Part shown: positions 38,529-47,519 of the stretch, in pieces
Layout: every line of letters starts with the position of its first letter
How positions within the stretch are numbered: position 1 is the first letter of the stretch
DNA from: Pseudomonadales bacterium
GTDB taxonomy: Bacteria > Pseudomonadota > Gammaproteobacteria > Pseudomonadales > DC-out160
Length of the DNA stretch: 64,000 nucleotides
Assembly: GCA_019090455.1 (NCBI GenBank)
Contig: JAHRWA010000074.1
Location: 157,345-221,344 of the forward strand
Direction: 5' to 3'
Position numbers and translations under genes: made by a program
The notes under the pieces: model-generated
The model's database searches: none
Told to the model about the DNA's origin: nothing
Seen by the model: the letters and a program-made list of their open reading frames with translations, nothing else

Positions 38529-39170
38529 ATGAAACCTTATCAGAAAGCGTTTATTGAATTTGCCTTGGATCAAGGTGTTCTCAAGTTTGGTCAGTTTACA
38601 TTAAAGTCTGGGCGAGTTAGCCCCTACTTTTTCAATGCGGGTTTATTCTCCTCTGGTGTTGCATTATCCAAGCTGGGGGAGTTTTACGCGTCAGCTATAA
38701 TAGATCAGGCTGCGCCTTTCGATATATTATTTGGCCCTGCCTACAAAGGGATACCGATAGCGGCGACTACGGTTATCGCTTTAGCGACTCAACACCAAAA
38801 AGATATCCCTTATGCGTTTAATCGCAAGGAAAAAAAGGATCACGGTGAAGGCGGGCAAATAGTCGGGGCTGAATTAACGGGAGACGTACTGATTATTGAT
38901 GATGTGATCACTGCGGGTACCGCAATCAGAGAAGTGATGACATTGTTCGACAGCTATCCCGCTAAACCCAGTGGCGTCATTGTCGCGCTGGACAGGCAGG
39001 AGAAAGGCAATAGCCAATTGTCGGCCATTCAAGAGGTAGAAAAGGATTTTAATATTCCTGTTTTTAGCATTGTGAATTTAGATCAGCTAATCGCTTACTT
39101 GTCAGGTAATCCTGAATACGCAAAAGAGTTGGCGGATGTGTCAGATTACCGGCAACGCTTTGGCTGTTAA
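38529..39170 (+). CDS. pyrE: Orotate phosphoribosyltransferase
   Basis: Makes orotidine-5'-phosphate in pyrimidine synthesis. The 213-residue protein begins [21 protein letters not shown], as in E. coli PyrE, so the start is secure even though no ribosome site is seen. The PRPP-binding motif [14 protein letters not shown] lies near residue 120, and [12 protein letters not shown] is the flexible catalytic loop. Adjacent to the crc-locus gene as in Pseudomonas. Confidence 0.97.
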   Translation: MKPYQKAFIEFALDQGVLKFGQFTLKSGRVSPYFFNAGLFSSGVALSKLGEFYASAIIDQAAPFDILFGPAYKGIPIAATTVIALATQHQKDIPYAFNRKEKKDHGEGGQIVGAELTGDVLIIDDVITAGTAIREVMTLFDSYPAKPSGVIVALDRQEKGNSQLSAIQEVEKDFNIPVFSIVNLDQLIAYLSGNPEYAKELADVSDYRQRFGC

Positions 39171-39256
39171 CTATTTGGCTTAATTGAACGATATAGCTAA
39201 ATTGAGATTAAGAATATGATTTTAACAATTTACAATGGTCTTGCTAGTATTAAGAG

Positions 39257-39919
39257 ATGAAGATTAGATCTAAACACACTACTTGTGGTAATCCCCAATT
39301 TGCTATTAATGCGCTGAGTCTAATCTTGGCTATTTGTGTCGCTGTGATTTCAGTAGAAAGTGTGGCGGGTGATTATCTTTATCGGTATAAAGATATAAAA
39401 GGTACGGTTGTTATTGATCAGTCTATTCCGCCTGATAAAGTCAGCCTTGGTTACACCATACTCAATCAGAATGGAACCGTTTACAAAGTGATTCCAGCTG
39501 CAATGACGATAGAGGAACGAGCGCAGCGAGATTTAGTTGAAGCAGAAAACGCAGACATACGTGCGGAAGAAAAAAGACGTACCACTAATGATGAGCAGTT
39601 ACTGAGATCATTTAGCCGAGCTGAAGATGCCGAGCGTGCTAGAGAGCGAAAGATAGCGGCTTTGGATGTCATCATTGATATCACCAACGGCAATATGATT
39701 CGATTAAGAAGTAAATATGAGAATGATGAAAGTCGTGCTGCAGCTTTAGAGCGTACAGGAATAGCCGTTCCGCCCACGGTTCTGGAGAATCTATCCAGTT
39801 TAAATCGACAAATTGAAGAGTCAGAGCAGTTTGTAAAAGAGAAAGAAATCGAAAAAATCGAAGTACATAAAGTCTTCGATCAGTATGTGGTTCGGTTGCG
39901 AGAATTGACCGGCCATTAG
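39257..39919 (+). CDS. Exported coiled-coil protein with a DUF4124-like start
   Basis: The 220-residue protein has a signal peptide (FAINALSLILAICVAVISVESVAG, cleavage probably after VAG near residue 43). The mature part begins DYLYRYKDIKGTVVIDQSIPPD, resembling the DUF4124 Y-x-D-x-G-x-hh-x-D-x-x-P pattern, and continues as long charged helices (about residues 90-215) likely to form coiled coils. Role unknown; probably periplasmic. Convergent with slmA. Confidence 0.75.
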   Translation: MKIRSKHTTCGNPQFAINALSLILAICVAVISVESVAGDYLYRYKDIKGTVVIDQSIPPDKVSLGYTILNQNGTVYKVIPAAMTIEERAQRDLVEAENADIRAEEKRRTTNDEQLLRSFSRAEDAERARERKIAALDVIIDITNGNMIRLRSKYENDESRAAALERTGIAVPPTVLENLSSLNRQIEESEQFVKEKEIEKIEVHKVFDQYVVRLRELTGH

Positions 39920-39978
39920 TTTCAGCCGAAACTTTGATCAAAAAAAGTCATTAAATCCGCGTCATCAAAACAAAGAAT

Positions 39979-40626
39979 CTATCTAAACAAGCTTGCTCCT
40001 AAAAGGCCCCATTGTTCTTGCCAATACTCTGTTGGCTTGTTCTTAAATTCAGATCGCACGAATTGGCTGATTTTACCGTCAGCAAATGCCAATAATAAAT
40101 TTGCTGTTTGAGAGGCAGAGAGTACGGTACGCAGTCCCTCCCGTAATTCGGCTTCCCGCAAAATTTGCTTTAATTGAGTTTCTAAGCGATCAAAGAGCAG
40201 TGCGATTCTTTGTCTGAGTCTGTCGGTTTCACCTGCCAAGGCATCGCCGGTTAACAAGCGTGTGATACCTGGGTTTCTTTCTGAAAAGGTGAGTAGCAAT
40301 CCAAGGATATTTTCGCATTGTTTTAGCGCGGGGGTTTCTTCATTTACGATTAAAGATATTCGAGTAAAAAGTGTTTCCTCGATGAACTCGATTAATCCTT
40401 CAAACATTTTGGCCTTAGAAGGGAAGTGTCGATAAAGTGCCGCTTCAGAAACCCCCACCTGTTTAGCCAAGTTTGATGTTGTAATGCGACCGCCGGGGTT
40501 TGCCTCGAGCATAAGCGCCAAAGCTTGCAGGATTTGATCTCGTCGAGAAGGCTTAGGTTCTGGGGCTTGCTTTTGTTCTGAGCTTGTCCCTGGTTCGTTA
40601 GTTGGCATGGACTCGTGGTCTACCAT
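39979..40626 (-). CDS. slmA: Nucleoid occlusion factor SlmA
   Basis: TetR-type DNA-binding protein that blocks FtsZ assembly over the nucleoid. The 215-residue protein has the helix-turn-helix [31 protein letters not shown] (HTH near residues 45-75) and a C-terminal dimer domain ending [16 protein letters not shown] short disordered N-terminus (about 25 residues) precedes it. It lies before argB, as in Pseudomonas, which supports SlmA over other TetR proteins. Confidence 0.93.
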   Translation of the reverse strand: MVDHESMPTNEPGTSSEQKQAPEPKPSRRDQILQALALMLEANPGGRITTSNLAKQVGVSEAALYRHFPSKAKMFEGLIEFIEETLFTRISLIVNEETPALKQCENILGLLLTFSERNPGITRLLTGDALAGETDRLRQRIALLFDRLETQLKQILREAELREGLRTVLSASQTANLLLAFADGKISQFVRSEFKNKPTEYWQEQWGLLGASLFR

Positions 40627-40706
40627 AGAACTTTCCTGTTATTAATGTTACCCGTATGGACCTCACTGTCGCTAATTCTTGATTGGGCCTCAACTCTTTA
40701 TCGGTG

Positions 40707-41654
<948 letters not shown>

Positions 41655-41742
41655 TTAGATGAAATCGTTAGTAAGTCATTTGGTTATGACTAAAATACAA
41701 ATTGGGGTTATTAGTGATGTTTGTAGTGGTCAAGTTTCCAGT

Positions 41743-44433
41743 TTAAAAGGGTAATTCTAAACTGGAATCGACGTTAAGTAAGTTGTTCCGAAACAGAGTT
41801 TTAATCGTTTCCAACTTCTCTTCATCGTTGGCTTCGAATCTGGCCACTAAAACTGGTGTCGTGTTGGATGCTCTCACGAGTCCCCAGCAATCAGGGAAAT
41901 CTACTCGCACGCCGTCTATATTGTTTATCCGACCCTCTCCAAAATCACCAAAACGCTGTAAGTCTTCGACAATCTTAAATTTACTCTCGTCAGTCACAGT
42001 GATATTGATTTCAGGAGTGGTGGGCTTTTCTGGGAATTCTGCGAACACACTATCGGCGTCGATAGTTTCCATGGACAGAATTTCAAGTAGTCGTGCTGCA
42101 CTGTATAAGGCATCGTCAAACCCATACCAACGGTCATTAAAGAAAATGTGACCACTCATTTCGCCTGCAATGACGGCCCCCGTTTCTTTTAATTTCCCTT
42201 TGATAAAAGAGTGCCCGGTTTTCCACATGATGGCGCGGCCCCCGAGAGAAGAAATAAGATCGACTAAATCCCGAGTACATTTCACGTCAAATATGATATC
42301 GGCACCGGGGTTTCTGGAGAGTAGATCGCGGGCATAAAGCATGAGTAGTCTGTCAGAAAAAATGATTTTCCCTTGAGGTGTCACCACGCCTATACGATCT
42401 CCGTCGCCATCAAAAGCGAGTCCGATGTCCGCACCGATATCTTTCACTTTAGCGATTAAATCCTGAAGGTTTTCCGGTTTGCTGGGGTCTGGGTGGTGGT
42501 TGGGGAATTCCCCATCTACCTCACAGTACAAAGGCGTTACATCGCAGCCTAAGGCAGTAAAGAGTGTTGGAGCCACTGCGCCGGGCACACCGTTGCCACA
42601 ATCGATGACTATTTTCATCGGGCGCGCCAAAATCACATCATTGGTGATGCGTTCAATATAACTATCCCTTACATCTACCTGTTCTACATTGCCGCTGCCT
42701 TCAGCAAATTCGCTGTCGATAATGCGTTGTTTTAGGCTTAGTATATCATCGCCAGATAATGTGTGGCCGGCAATGACTACCTTGAGGCCATTGTAATTGG
42801 CAGGGTTATGACTGCCAGTGAGCATGACGCCTGAGCGGGTATCCAAGGTATTAGCGGCGTAATAGAGTACCGGTGTTGGCTCCATTCCTATATTGATAAC
42901 GTTGCAGCCTGTGCTTGCTAATCCCTTAATTAAATAATCGCTTAATTCTGGGCCGGATAATCGTCCGTCTCTGGCGACGGCAATACTGCTTTCACCTTGG
43001 GCAAGTGCTTCACTGCCGATGGCTTTTCCAATGAGATACACAAGGTCTGTTGTTAATGTTTCACCCACAATGCCGCGTATATCGTAAGCTCTGAATATGC
43101 TATGGGGGACTTGTGTTGCTTTGGTTGTCATAGTCTCTTTCTCGTCTGATAAATTCACGTTTAATAGATTCTCATCTTCTTCATTCATGTCGATGTCGAG
43201 AGCATCCTGATTTTGGAACAAGGGGTCGAGCATGATATCGTCCTCTTGATTTTCAGTATTCGTTTCCTGCGTCTCTACATTATTTCCTGTTAGCGTGTTG
43301 TTGCCTGAGGGATCGGCCGTTCCGGATTTATTGCCGGAGAACACATCGTCCACTCCTGCTTGACTAACCAAGCGCGTTCGAGCGTGGCTGATGTTTTCGC
43401 TAAGAGTAGAACTCATCTGTGTAAAAATATCTAAATCGTATGTTGGTTCGGGGTTGGATCCACGTGTTATCAAACGATTAATATAGTTAAAAAAGGCTTG
43501 GCTATCTCTGTTTAAGAGTCGACTCAGCAGTAAATGTCCCAACAGGGATAGTGCCGCGGACAGTATAAGGAATACGCCGACGATCCCGAAGAAAAATGTT
43601 TGATCATATGCGCCATCTTCCAGTTCTTTCGTGGCGATGAAATGTAGTTTCCATAAGTTGTTATTATCAATATATGAAAATTGCGAAGAGTCGCTTTTAC
43701 TTAATCCCGCATCACCTTGTTGCCATATCGTTGTGGCGCTACCGGTTGCGAATTGTTGGGTGAGACGAAGTTGGCCTAACTTATCCTCTAAAGGGGGCAT
43801 ATTCGACATGTATTGATCAAATTCGAAATTGACTAATAGCACACCTAAGGCCTTCGATTCGCTACCGCCTATGGGAGAAGCAAACCGAAGTATCCATCTT
43901 TCATCGATCAGGTGAGCTTCTGCGTAGACTTTGTCTTGGCGCATAGTGCGGCGAACAAGATCAATAGCAGCGAAATTAATCGGTGGGGAAGTGCTTAAGT
44001 CGGGCTTCATATTTTTGTCGGTAAAGAGATTAACGCTAAGTGCACCGGGTATTGTTGCTTGCAGTCTGATTTCTTCCGTTGGTATGAGGGCGGTATCAGA
44101 TAAAGCGTCTAGGATGGTGTTCTGTTTGCTAAAGCTGAGCCTCAATTTATTCAGCTCACTTAGTTTTAGCGCGACGAGATTAGCGTAAAAATCGGTGTAG
44201 AGTTTGGTAACGGTCGCTTTACGCTCTTTGACAACAGGGTCAGTGGATATAAAGTAGATGCCCACCGCCATCAATAAAACCACTAGGAAACTAGTAGTAA
44301 TAAAAGGCAGGCTTAATTTAAGAAGCGAGTTTTTGCTGGATTTACTTTCTTTTTCCGGTTCCAACTCATTCTTGCGCTTGTTGGCTTCTGGTGGTGTCTT
44401 GGCTTTTTCTTTGTTTTTTGAAAACAATTTCAC
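41743..44433 (-). CDS. algC: Phosphomannomutase/phosphoglucomutase with membrane-anchored N-terminal domain
   Basis: Interconverts mannose-6-P/mannose-1-P and glucose-6-P/glucose-1-P for exopolysaccharide and LPS. The 896-residue protein is a fusion: TM1 (about 41-63), a periplasmic domain (about 65-270), TM2 (about 275-302), a cytoplasmic linker rich in Asn/Asp/Glu (about 340-440), then a complete mutase. The catalytic Ser is in TGSHNPANYNG near residue 538; the Mg loop DGDGDR is near 674. Pseudomonas AlgC has a similar long form. dut, its usual neighbour, is missing. Confidence 0.95.
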   Translation of the reverse strand: MKLFSKNKEKAKTPPEANKRKNELEPEKESKSSKNSLLKLSLPFITTSFLVVLLMAVGIYFISTDPVVKERKATVTKLYTDFYANLVALKLSELNKLRLSFSKQNTILDALSDTALIPTEEIRLQATIPGALSVNLFTDKNMKPDLSTSPPINFAAIDLVRRTMRQDKVYAEAHLIDERWILRFASPIGGSESKALGVLLVNFEFDQYMSNMPPLEDKLGQLRLTQQFATGSATTIWQQGDAGLSKSDSSQFSYIDNNNLWKLHFIATKELEDGAYDQTFFFGIVGVFLILSAALSLLGHLLLSRLLNRDSQAFFNYINRLITRGSNPEPTYDLDIFTQMSSTLSENISHARTRLVSQAGVDDVFSGNKSGTADPSGNNTLTGNNVETQETNTENQEDDIMLDPLFQNQDALDIDMNEEDENLLNVNLSDEKETMTTKATQVPHSIFRAYDIRGIVGETLTTDLVYLIGKAIGSEALAQGESSIAVARDGRLSGPELSDYLIKGLASTGCNVINIGMEPTPVLYYAANTLDTRSGVMLTGSHNPANYNGLKVVIAGHTLSGDDILSLKQRIIDSEFAEGSGNVEQVDVRDSYIERITNDVILARPMKIVIDCGNGVPGAVAPTLFTALGCDVTPLYCEVDGEFPNHHPDPSKPENLQDLIAKVKDIGADIGLAFDGDGDRIGVVTPQGKIIFSDRLLMLYARDLLSRNPGADIIFDVKCTRDLVDLISSLGGRAIMWKTGHSFIKGKLKETGAVIAGEMSGHIFFNDRWYGFDDALYSAARLLEILSMETIDADSVFAEFPEKPTTPEINITVTDESKFKIVEDLQRFGDFGEGRINNIDGVRVDFPDCWGLVRASNTTPVLVARFEANDEEKLETIKTLFRNNLLNVDSSLELPF

Positions 44434-44458
44434 CGTCTGTTTCCCTGTTGGGTATTTA

Positions 44459-44536
44459 CAAGTTCTCTATTTTTAAGGTCTATGCTTTTCAGTTCGAAGT
44501 TTTCAAGTTCTATGTTTTTCCAGTTCAAGGTTAGCT
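44459..44536. repeat. 14-17-nt degenerate tandem repeat between algC and coaBC
   Basis: About five units: ACAAGTTCTCTATTTTT (44459-44475), AAGGTCTATGCTTTT (44476-44490), CAGTTCGAAGTTTT (44491-44504), CAAGTTCTATGTTTTT (44505-44520) and CCAGTTCAAGGTTA (44521-44534). The core is cAgTTC followed by a T-run. Located in the 143-nt gap between algC and coaBC, upstream of algC. Confidence 0.6.
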
Positions 44537-44576
44537 GTGCTCCAAAAAAATGCAGTAGGGGAGAGCGAGCAGCATG

Positions 44577-45791
44577 TTATAGTGCTAACCGACTGGCAAT
44601 TAACGCGATAATCTTTTGTGCGATATTCATTTTACTATCAATATCCAATGTTATTTGTTGATCTGCGCTAATTAAGGTAACGGCATTTTTATCGCTGTTA
44701 AAACCAATATCACTGCGACTAACATCATTGGCCACTATCATGTCTAAGTTCTTTTTCTTTAACTTATCTTGAGCATAGCTGATTACATCTTGAGTTTCGG
44801 CGGCAAATCCCACGGTGAAAGGTCGGTGTTTCGAGTTGCCTACTGCAGCGACAATATCGGGGTTTTTGGTCAGAGAGAGAGTAAGTTCATTTGTTGATTT
44901 TTTTATTTTTTGATCGGCTATCTCTAGGGCTTTGTAATCCGCCACCGCAGCTGTTGCGATGAAAATATCGGCCTTTTTGGCATTCAAAATGGCGGCTTCG
45001 AACATATCATCCGCGCTAGTAACATCTATCCGTTTGCAACCCCATGGAGTGTCCAGTTGTACCGGCCCTGCAATGAGAGTGACCTCTGCTCCGGCTAACC
45101 GTGCCTGTTGAGCCAATGCAAAACCCATTTTTCCGGAACTATTGTTACTGATATATCGGATCGGATCTAACGCTTCGCGAGTGGGGCCGGCAGTAATGAC
45201 TAGGTGCTTACCACTCAAGGTCTTCTTTGCAAAAAGGGGGCTACATAATGCGACCAATTCTGTGGCTTCTAGCATGCGCCCTTCACCGATATCGCCACAG
45301 GCTTGAGATCCGGCTCCCGGTCCAAATTGATGAATACCCCGATTAATCAAAACCTCTTTGTTGGCTTGAGTTGCTGCGTTAGACCACATGGCCTGATTCA
45401 TTGCGGGTGCAATCGCAATAGGTGCGGTGGTGGCCAGACAAACAGTCGCTAATAAGTTAGCCCCCATTCCGTGTGCGAGTTGTGCCATAAAATCTGCACT
45501 TGCTGGTGCGATGAGAAGTAAATCAGCCCATTTAGCTAATTCAATGTGTCCCATTCCGGCTTCAGCGCCAGGGTCTAGTAATTCTGTGTGAACGGGATTA
45601 CCCGACAATGCCTGAAAAGTTAGTGGTGCAACAAACTGGGTCGCTCCATGAGTCATGGCGACGCGAACGTTGGCACCTGCATCTTGAAGGCGTCGTACTA
45701 GATCGGCACTTTTATAGGCCGCAATGCCCCCCGTCACCCCTAATAATATATTTCGATTTGCTAAATGCGACATAACATCCTGTCCTATCAA
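44577..45791 (-). CDS. coaBC: Bifunctional phosphopantothenoylcysteine decarboxylase/synthetase
   Basis: Two steps of coenzyme A synthesis. The 404-residue protein has the CoaC flavodomain (GVTGGIAAYKSADLVRRL; PAMN motif in APAMNQAMW; the ACGDIGEGRM segment with the active Cys) and a C-terminal CoaB domain (ITAGPTREALDPIRYISNNSSGKMG and FAAETQ). The two catalytic halves are intact. It is divergent from radC and lies upstream of algC, as in Pseudomonas but without the usual dut gene. Confidence 0.96.
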   Translation of the reverse strand: MIGQDVMSHLANRNILLGVTGGIAAYKSADLVRRLQDAGANVRVAMTHGATQFVAPLTFQALSGNPVHTELLDPGAEAGMGHIELAKWADLLLIAPASADFMAQLAHGMGANLLATVCLATTAPIAIAPAMNQAMWSNAATQANKEVLINRGIHQFGPGAGSQACGDIGEGRMLEATELVALCSPLFAKKTLSGKHLVITAGPTREALDPIRYISNNSSGKMGFALAQQARLAGAEVTLIAGPVQLDTPWGCKRIDVTSADDMFEAAILNAKKADIFIATAAVADYKALEIADQKIKKSTNELTLSLTKNPDIVAAVGNSKHRPFTVGFAAETQDVISYAQDKLKKKNLDMIVANDVSRSDIGFNSDKNAVTLISADQQITLDIDSKMNIAQKIIALIASRLAL

Positions 45792-45952
45792 AGATCTGTC
45801 GTTGGTAAGTGTTCACAATAGGGCGCTGAGGATATCATTATAGAGTAAAAATCTAGAGGGTTTATTTTTGAGGAAAAAAGCGCTTCTTTTTTTCCATTCC
45901 GGTCTTTGTAACGATATTCATTGATGCAAAGAGATTGGGTGAAGGGAAAGGT

Positions 45953-46627
45953 ATGGCGATAAATGATTGGCCTGAATTGGAAAGGCCCAGAGAGAAGCTA
46001 CAGAAATTTGGTGCGTCCGTATTGTCCGATGCTGAGTTGTTAGCAATATTCTTAAGAACGGGTGTAGCAGGAAAAACGGCTGTTGATATTGCTCGAGACC
46101 TCATTGGTGCCTCGGGTGGGCTACGTCAACTCATGGACTGGGAGTTAGAAGAGTTTTGCCAACACAAAGGCTTGGGACCCGCCAAATTTGTACAGTTACA
46201 AGCGACGTTAGAGCTGGGAAAACGTTATCTAGCAGAAACATTGGTAAAAGAATGTAGCTTGGGCTCACCAACGGACACTATTCGATATTTTACCGCCCGA
46301 TTGAGAGGCTATTCCTATGAGGTTTTTGCTGCCTTATTTTTGGATAATCAACATCAGGTGCTGCAATACGAAGAGATTTTTCGAGGTACCATAGATGGCG
46401 CAAGTGTTCATCCGAGGGAGGTGGTAAAACTCGCCTTGAAGACCAATGCTGCTGCTGTGATATTTGCGCACAATCATCCATCTGGATTAGCTGAGCCGAG
46501 TCAATCTGATCGTGATATCACAGAGCGTTTAGTTGATGCCTTGTCGTTAGTCGATATTCGGGTTATTGATCATATTGTTATCGGTGATGGGGAGGCTGTG
46601 TCGTTTGCTCAGCGAGGTTTTCTGTAA
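45953..46627 (+). CDS. radC: RadC-like JAB domain protein
   Basis: The ATG at 45953 is preferred over TTG 45935 because AAGG lies at 45942-45945, giving 224 residues. An N-terminal helix-hairpin-helix-like part (LPREKL-type start, here [29 protein letters not shown]; typical) precedes the JAB1/MPN metalloprotease-like domain with HNHPSG and a downstream Asp (SQSDRDIT). The molecular role is unclear despite the RadC name. Upstream of rpmB, the usual gammaproteobacterial location. Confidence 0.93.
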   Translation: MAINDWPELERPREKLQKFGASVLSDAELLAIFLRTGVAGKTAVDIARDLIGASGGLRQLMDWELEEFCQHKGLGPAKFVQLQATLELGKRYLAETLVKECSLGSPTDTIRYFTARLRGYSYEVFAALFLDNQHQVLQYEEIFRGTIDGASVHPREVVKLALKTNAAAVIFAHNHPSGLAEPSQSDRDITERLVDALSLVDIRVIDHIVIGDGEAVSFAQRGFL

Positions 46628-46761
46628 AGAGGTTTATCCCTTTAGGAGAATATTGATCTACCTTCCTGTATTTATTAATAAAAAAATCAATCTAGGTAAA
46701 TTTCTTATACGATTGATCACCAAAAAGTAGAAAGAGTTTCTGTGGGTAATCTGGAATATTC

Positions 46762-46790
46762 TTGTGATTTGACTAGAATTTTGGTATAAA
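46762..46790 (+). promoter_or_regulatory. Candidate rpmBG promoter with GC-rich discriminator
   Basis: TTGTGA (46762-46767), 17-nt spacer, TATAAA (46785-46790), then GCGCCTCCCC. A GC-rich discriminator is typical of stringently controlled ribosomal promoters. The start of rpmB lies about 124 nt downstream. Confidence 0.5.
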
Positions 46791-46913
46791 GCGCCTCCCC
46801 ACGCAGCTCAGCAGCGGGGAAACGTATTCTGTAGTTGATTCCTAGAATGAATTGAAAGTGAAATACCCGTCGGGATGGTCTCCCAGGGTGATTTAGTCTG
46901 TTGGAGATTTACG

Positions 46914-47150
46914 ATGTCAAAGGTATGTGTAGTCACTGGAAAACGCCCTGTTGCGGGAAACAATGTTTCTCACGCTCATAACAAAACCCGTCGCCGTTTT
47001 GAGCCAAATTTACATTATCATCGTTTTTGGGTAGAAGCCGAAAAGCGTTTTGTTCGTTTACGTGTTTCTGCCAAAGGCATGCGTATTATCGATAAAAAAG
47101 GCATCGAAACTGTCTTGGTTGATATGCGTAGACGCGGATTCAAAGTTTAA
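46914..47150 (+). CDS. rpmB: 50S ribosomal protein L28
   Basis: Large-subunit ribosomal protein. The start is ATG 46914 with GGAG upstream; a longer frame from 46875 adds 13 residues with no support. The 78-residue protein begins [29 protein letters not shown] (conserved) and ends [18 protein letters not shown]. It has the cysteine-poor form. Co-transcribed with rpmG, 112 nt downstream. Confidence 0.97.
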   Translation: MSKVCVVTGKRPVAGNNVSHAHNKTRRRFEPNLHYHRFWVEAEKRFVRLRVSAKGMRIIDKKGIETVLVDMRRRGFKV

Positions 47151-47262
47151 GGTAAAGCTATACTGAGCGTGGATGTTAGCTATCACGTATTCGAGTTATA
47201 GAGAAAAGAATCAATAGGCTGAATTCCACTGTACTGGGTTCGCGCCGAAATAGGTGATGAAA

Positions 47263-47418
47263 ATGAGAGATAAAATTAAGTTAGTTTCAACGGCTGGTAC
47301 AGGTTATTTCTACACTACCACGAAAAATAAGCGAACCATGCCAGAGAAAATGGAAATCAAAAAGTTTGATCCAAAAATTCGACAGCATGTCATGTTTAAA
47401 GAAACTAAAATTAAGTAA
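47263..47418 (+). CDS. rpmG: 50S ribosomal protein L33
   Basis: A 51-residue protein too short for a standard ORF list. ATG 47263 ([20 protein letters not shown]) has AGG eight bases upstream; ATG 47257 is in frame two codons earlier but badly spaced. The sequence continues [22 protein letters not shown] and ends FKETKIK, the zinc-free L33 form (no CxxC). Follows rpmB, as in almost all gammaproteobacteria. Confidence 0.95.
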   Translation: MRDKIKLVSTAGTGYFYTTTKNKRTMPEKMEIKKFDPKIRQHVMFKETKIK

Positions 47419-47472
47419 GTAATTAAGCTCTGATCTATTGAGTTCCGTTAGTACTTAGATTTAGCTAATATG

Positions 47473-47504
47473 AAAAACCCCAGCTTTTAGGTTGGGGTTT
47501 TTTT
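47473..47504 (+). terminator. Intrinsic terminator after rpmBG
   Basis: AAAAACCCCA (47473-47482) pairs with TGGGGTTTTT (47493-47502), extended by G-C and G-T pairs around a 6-nt loop, and is followed by further T (to 47504). The arms with A-tract and T-tract also let it work on the minus strand for the end of the exopolysaccharide operon at 47520. Confidence 0.9.
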
Positions 47505-47519
47505 GTGCGTGATTATTTG

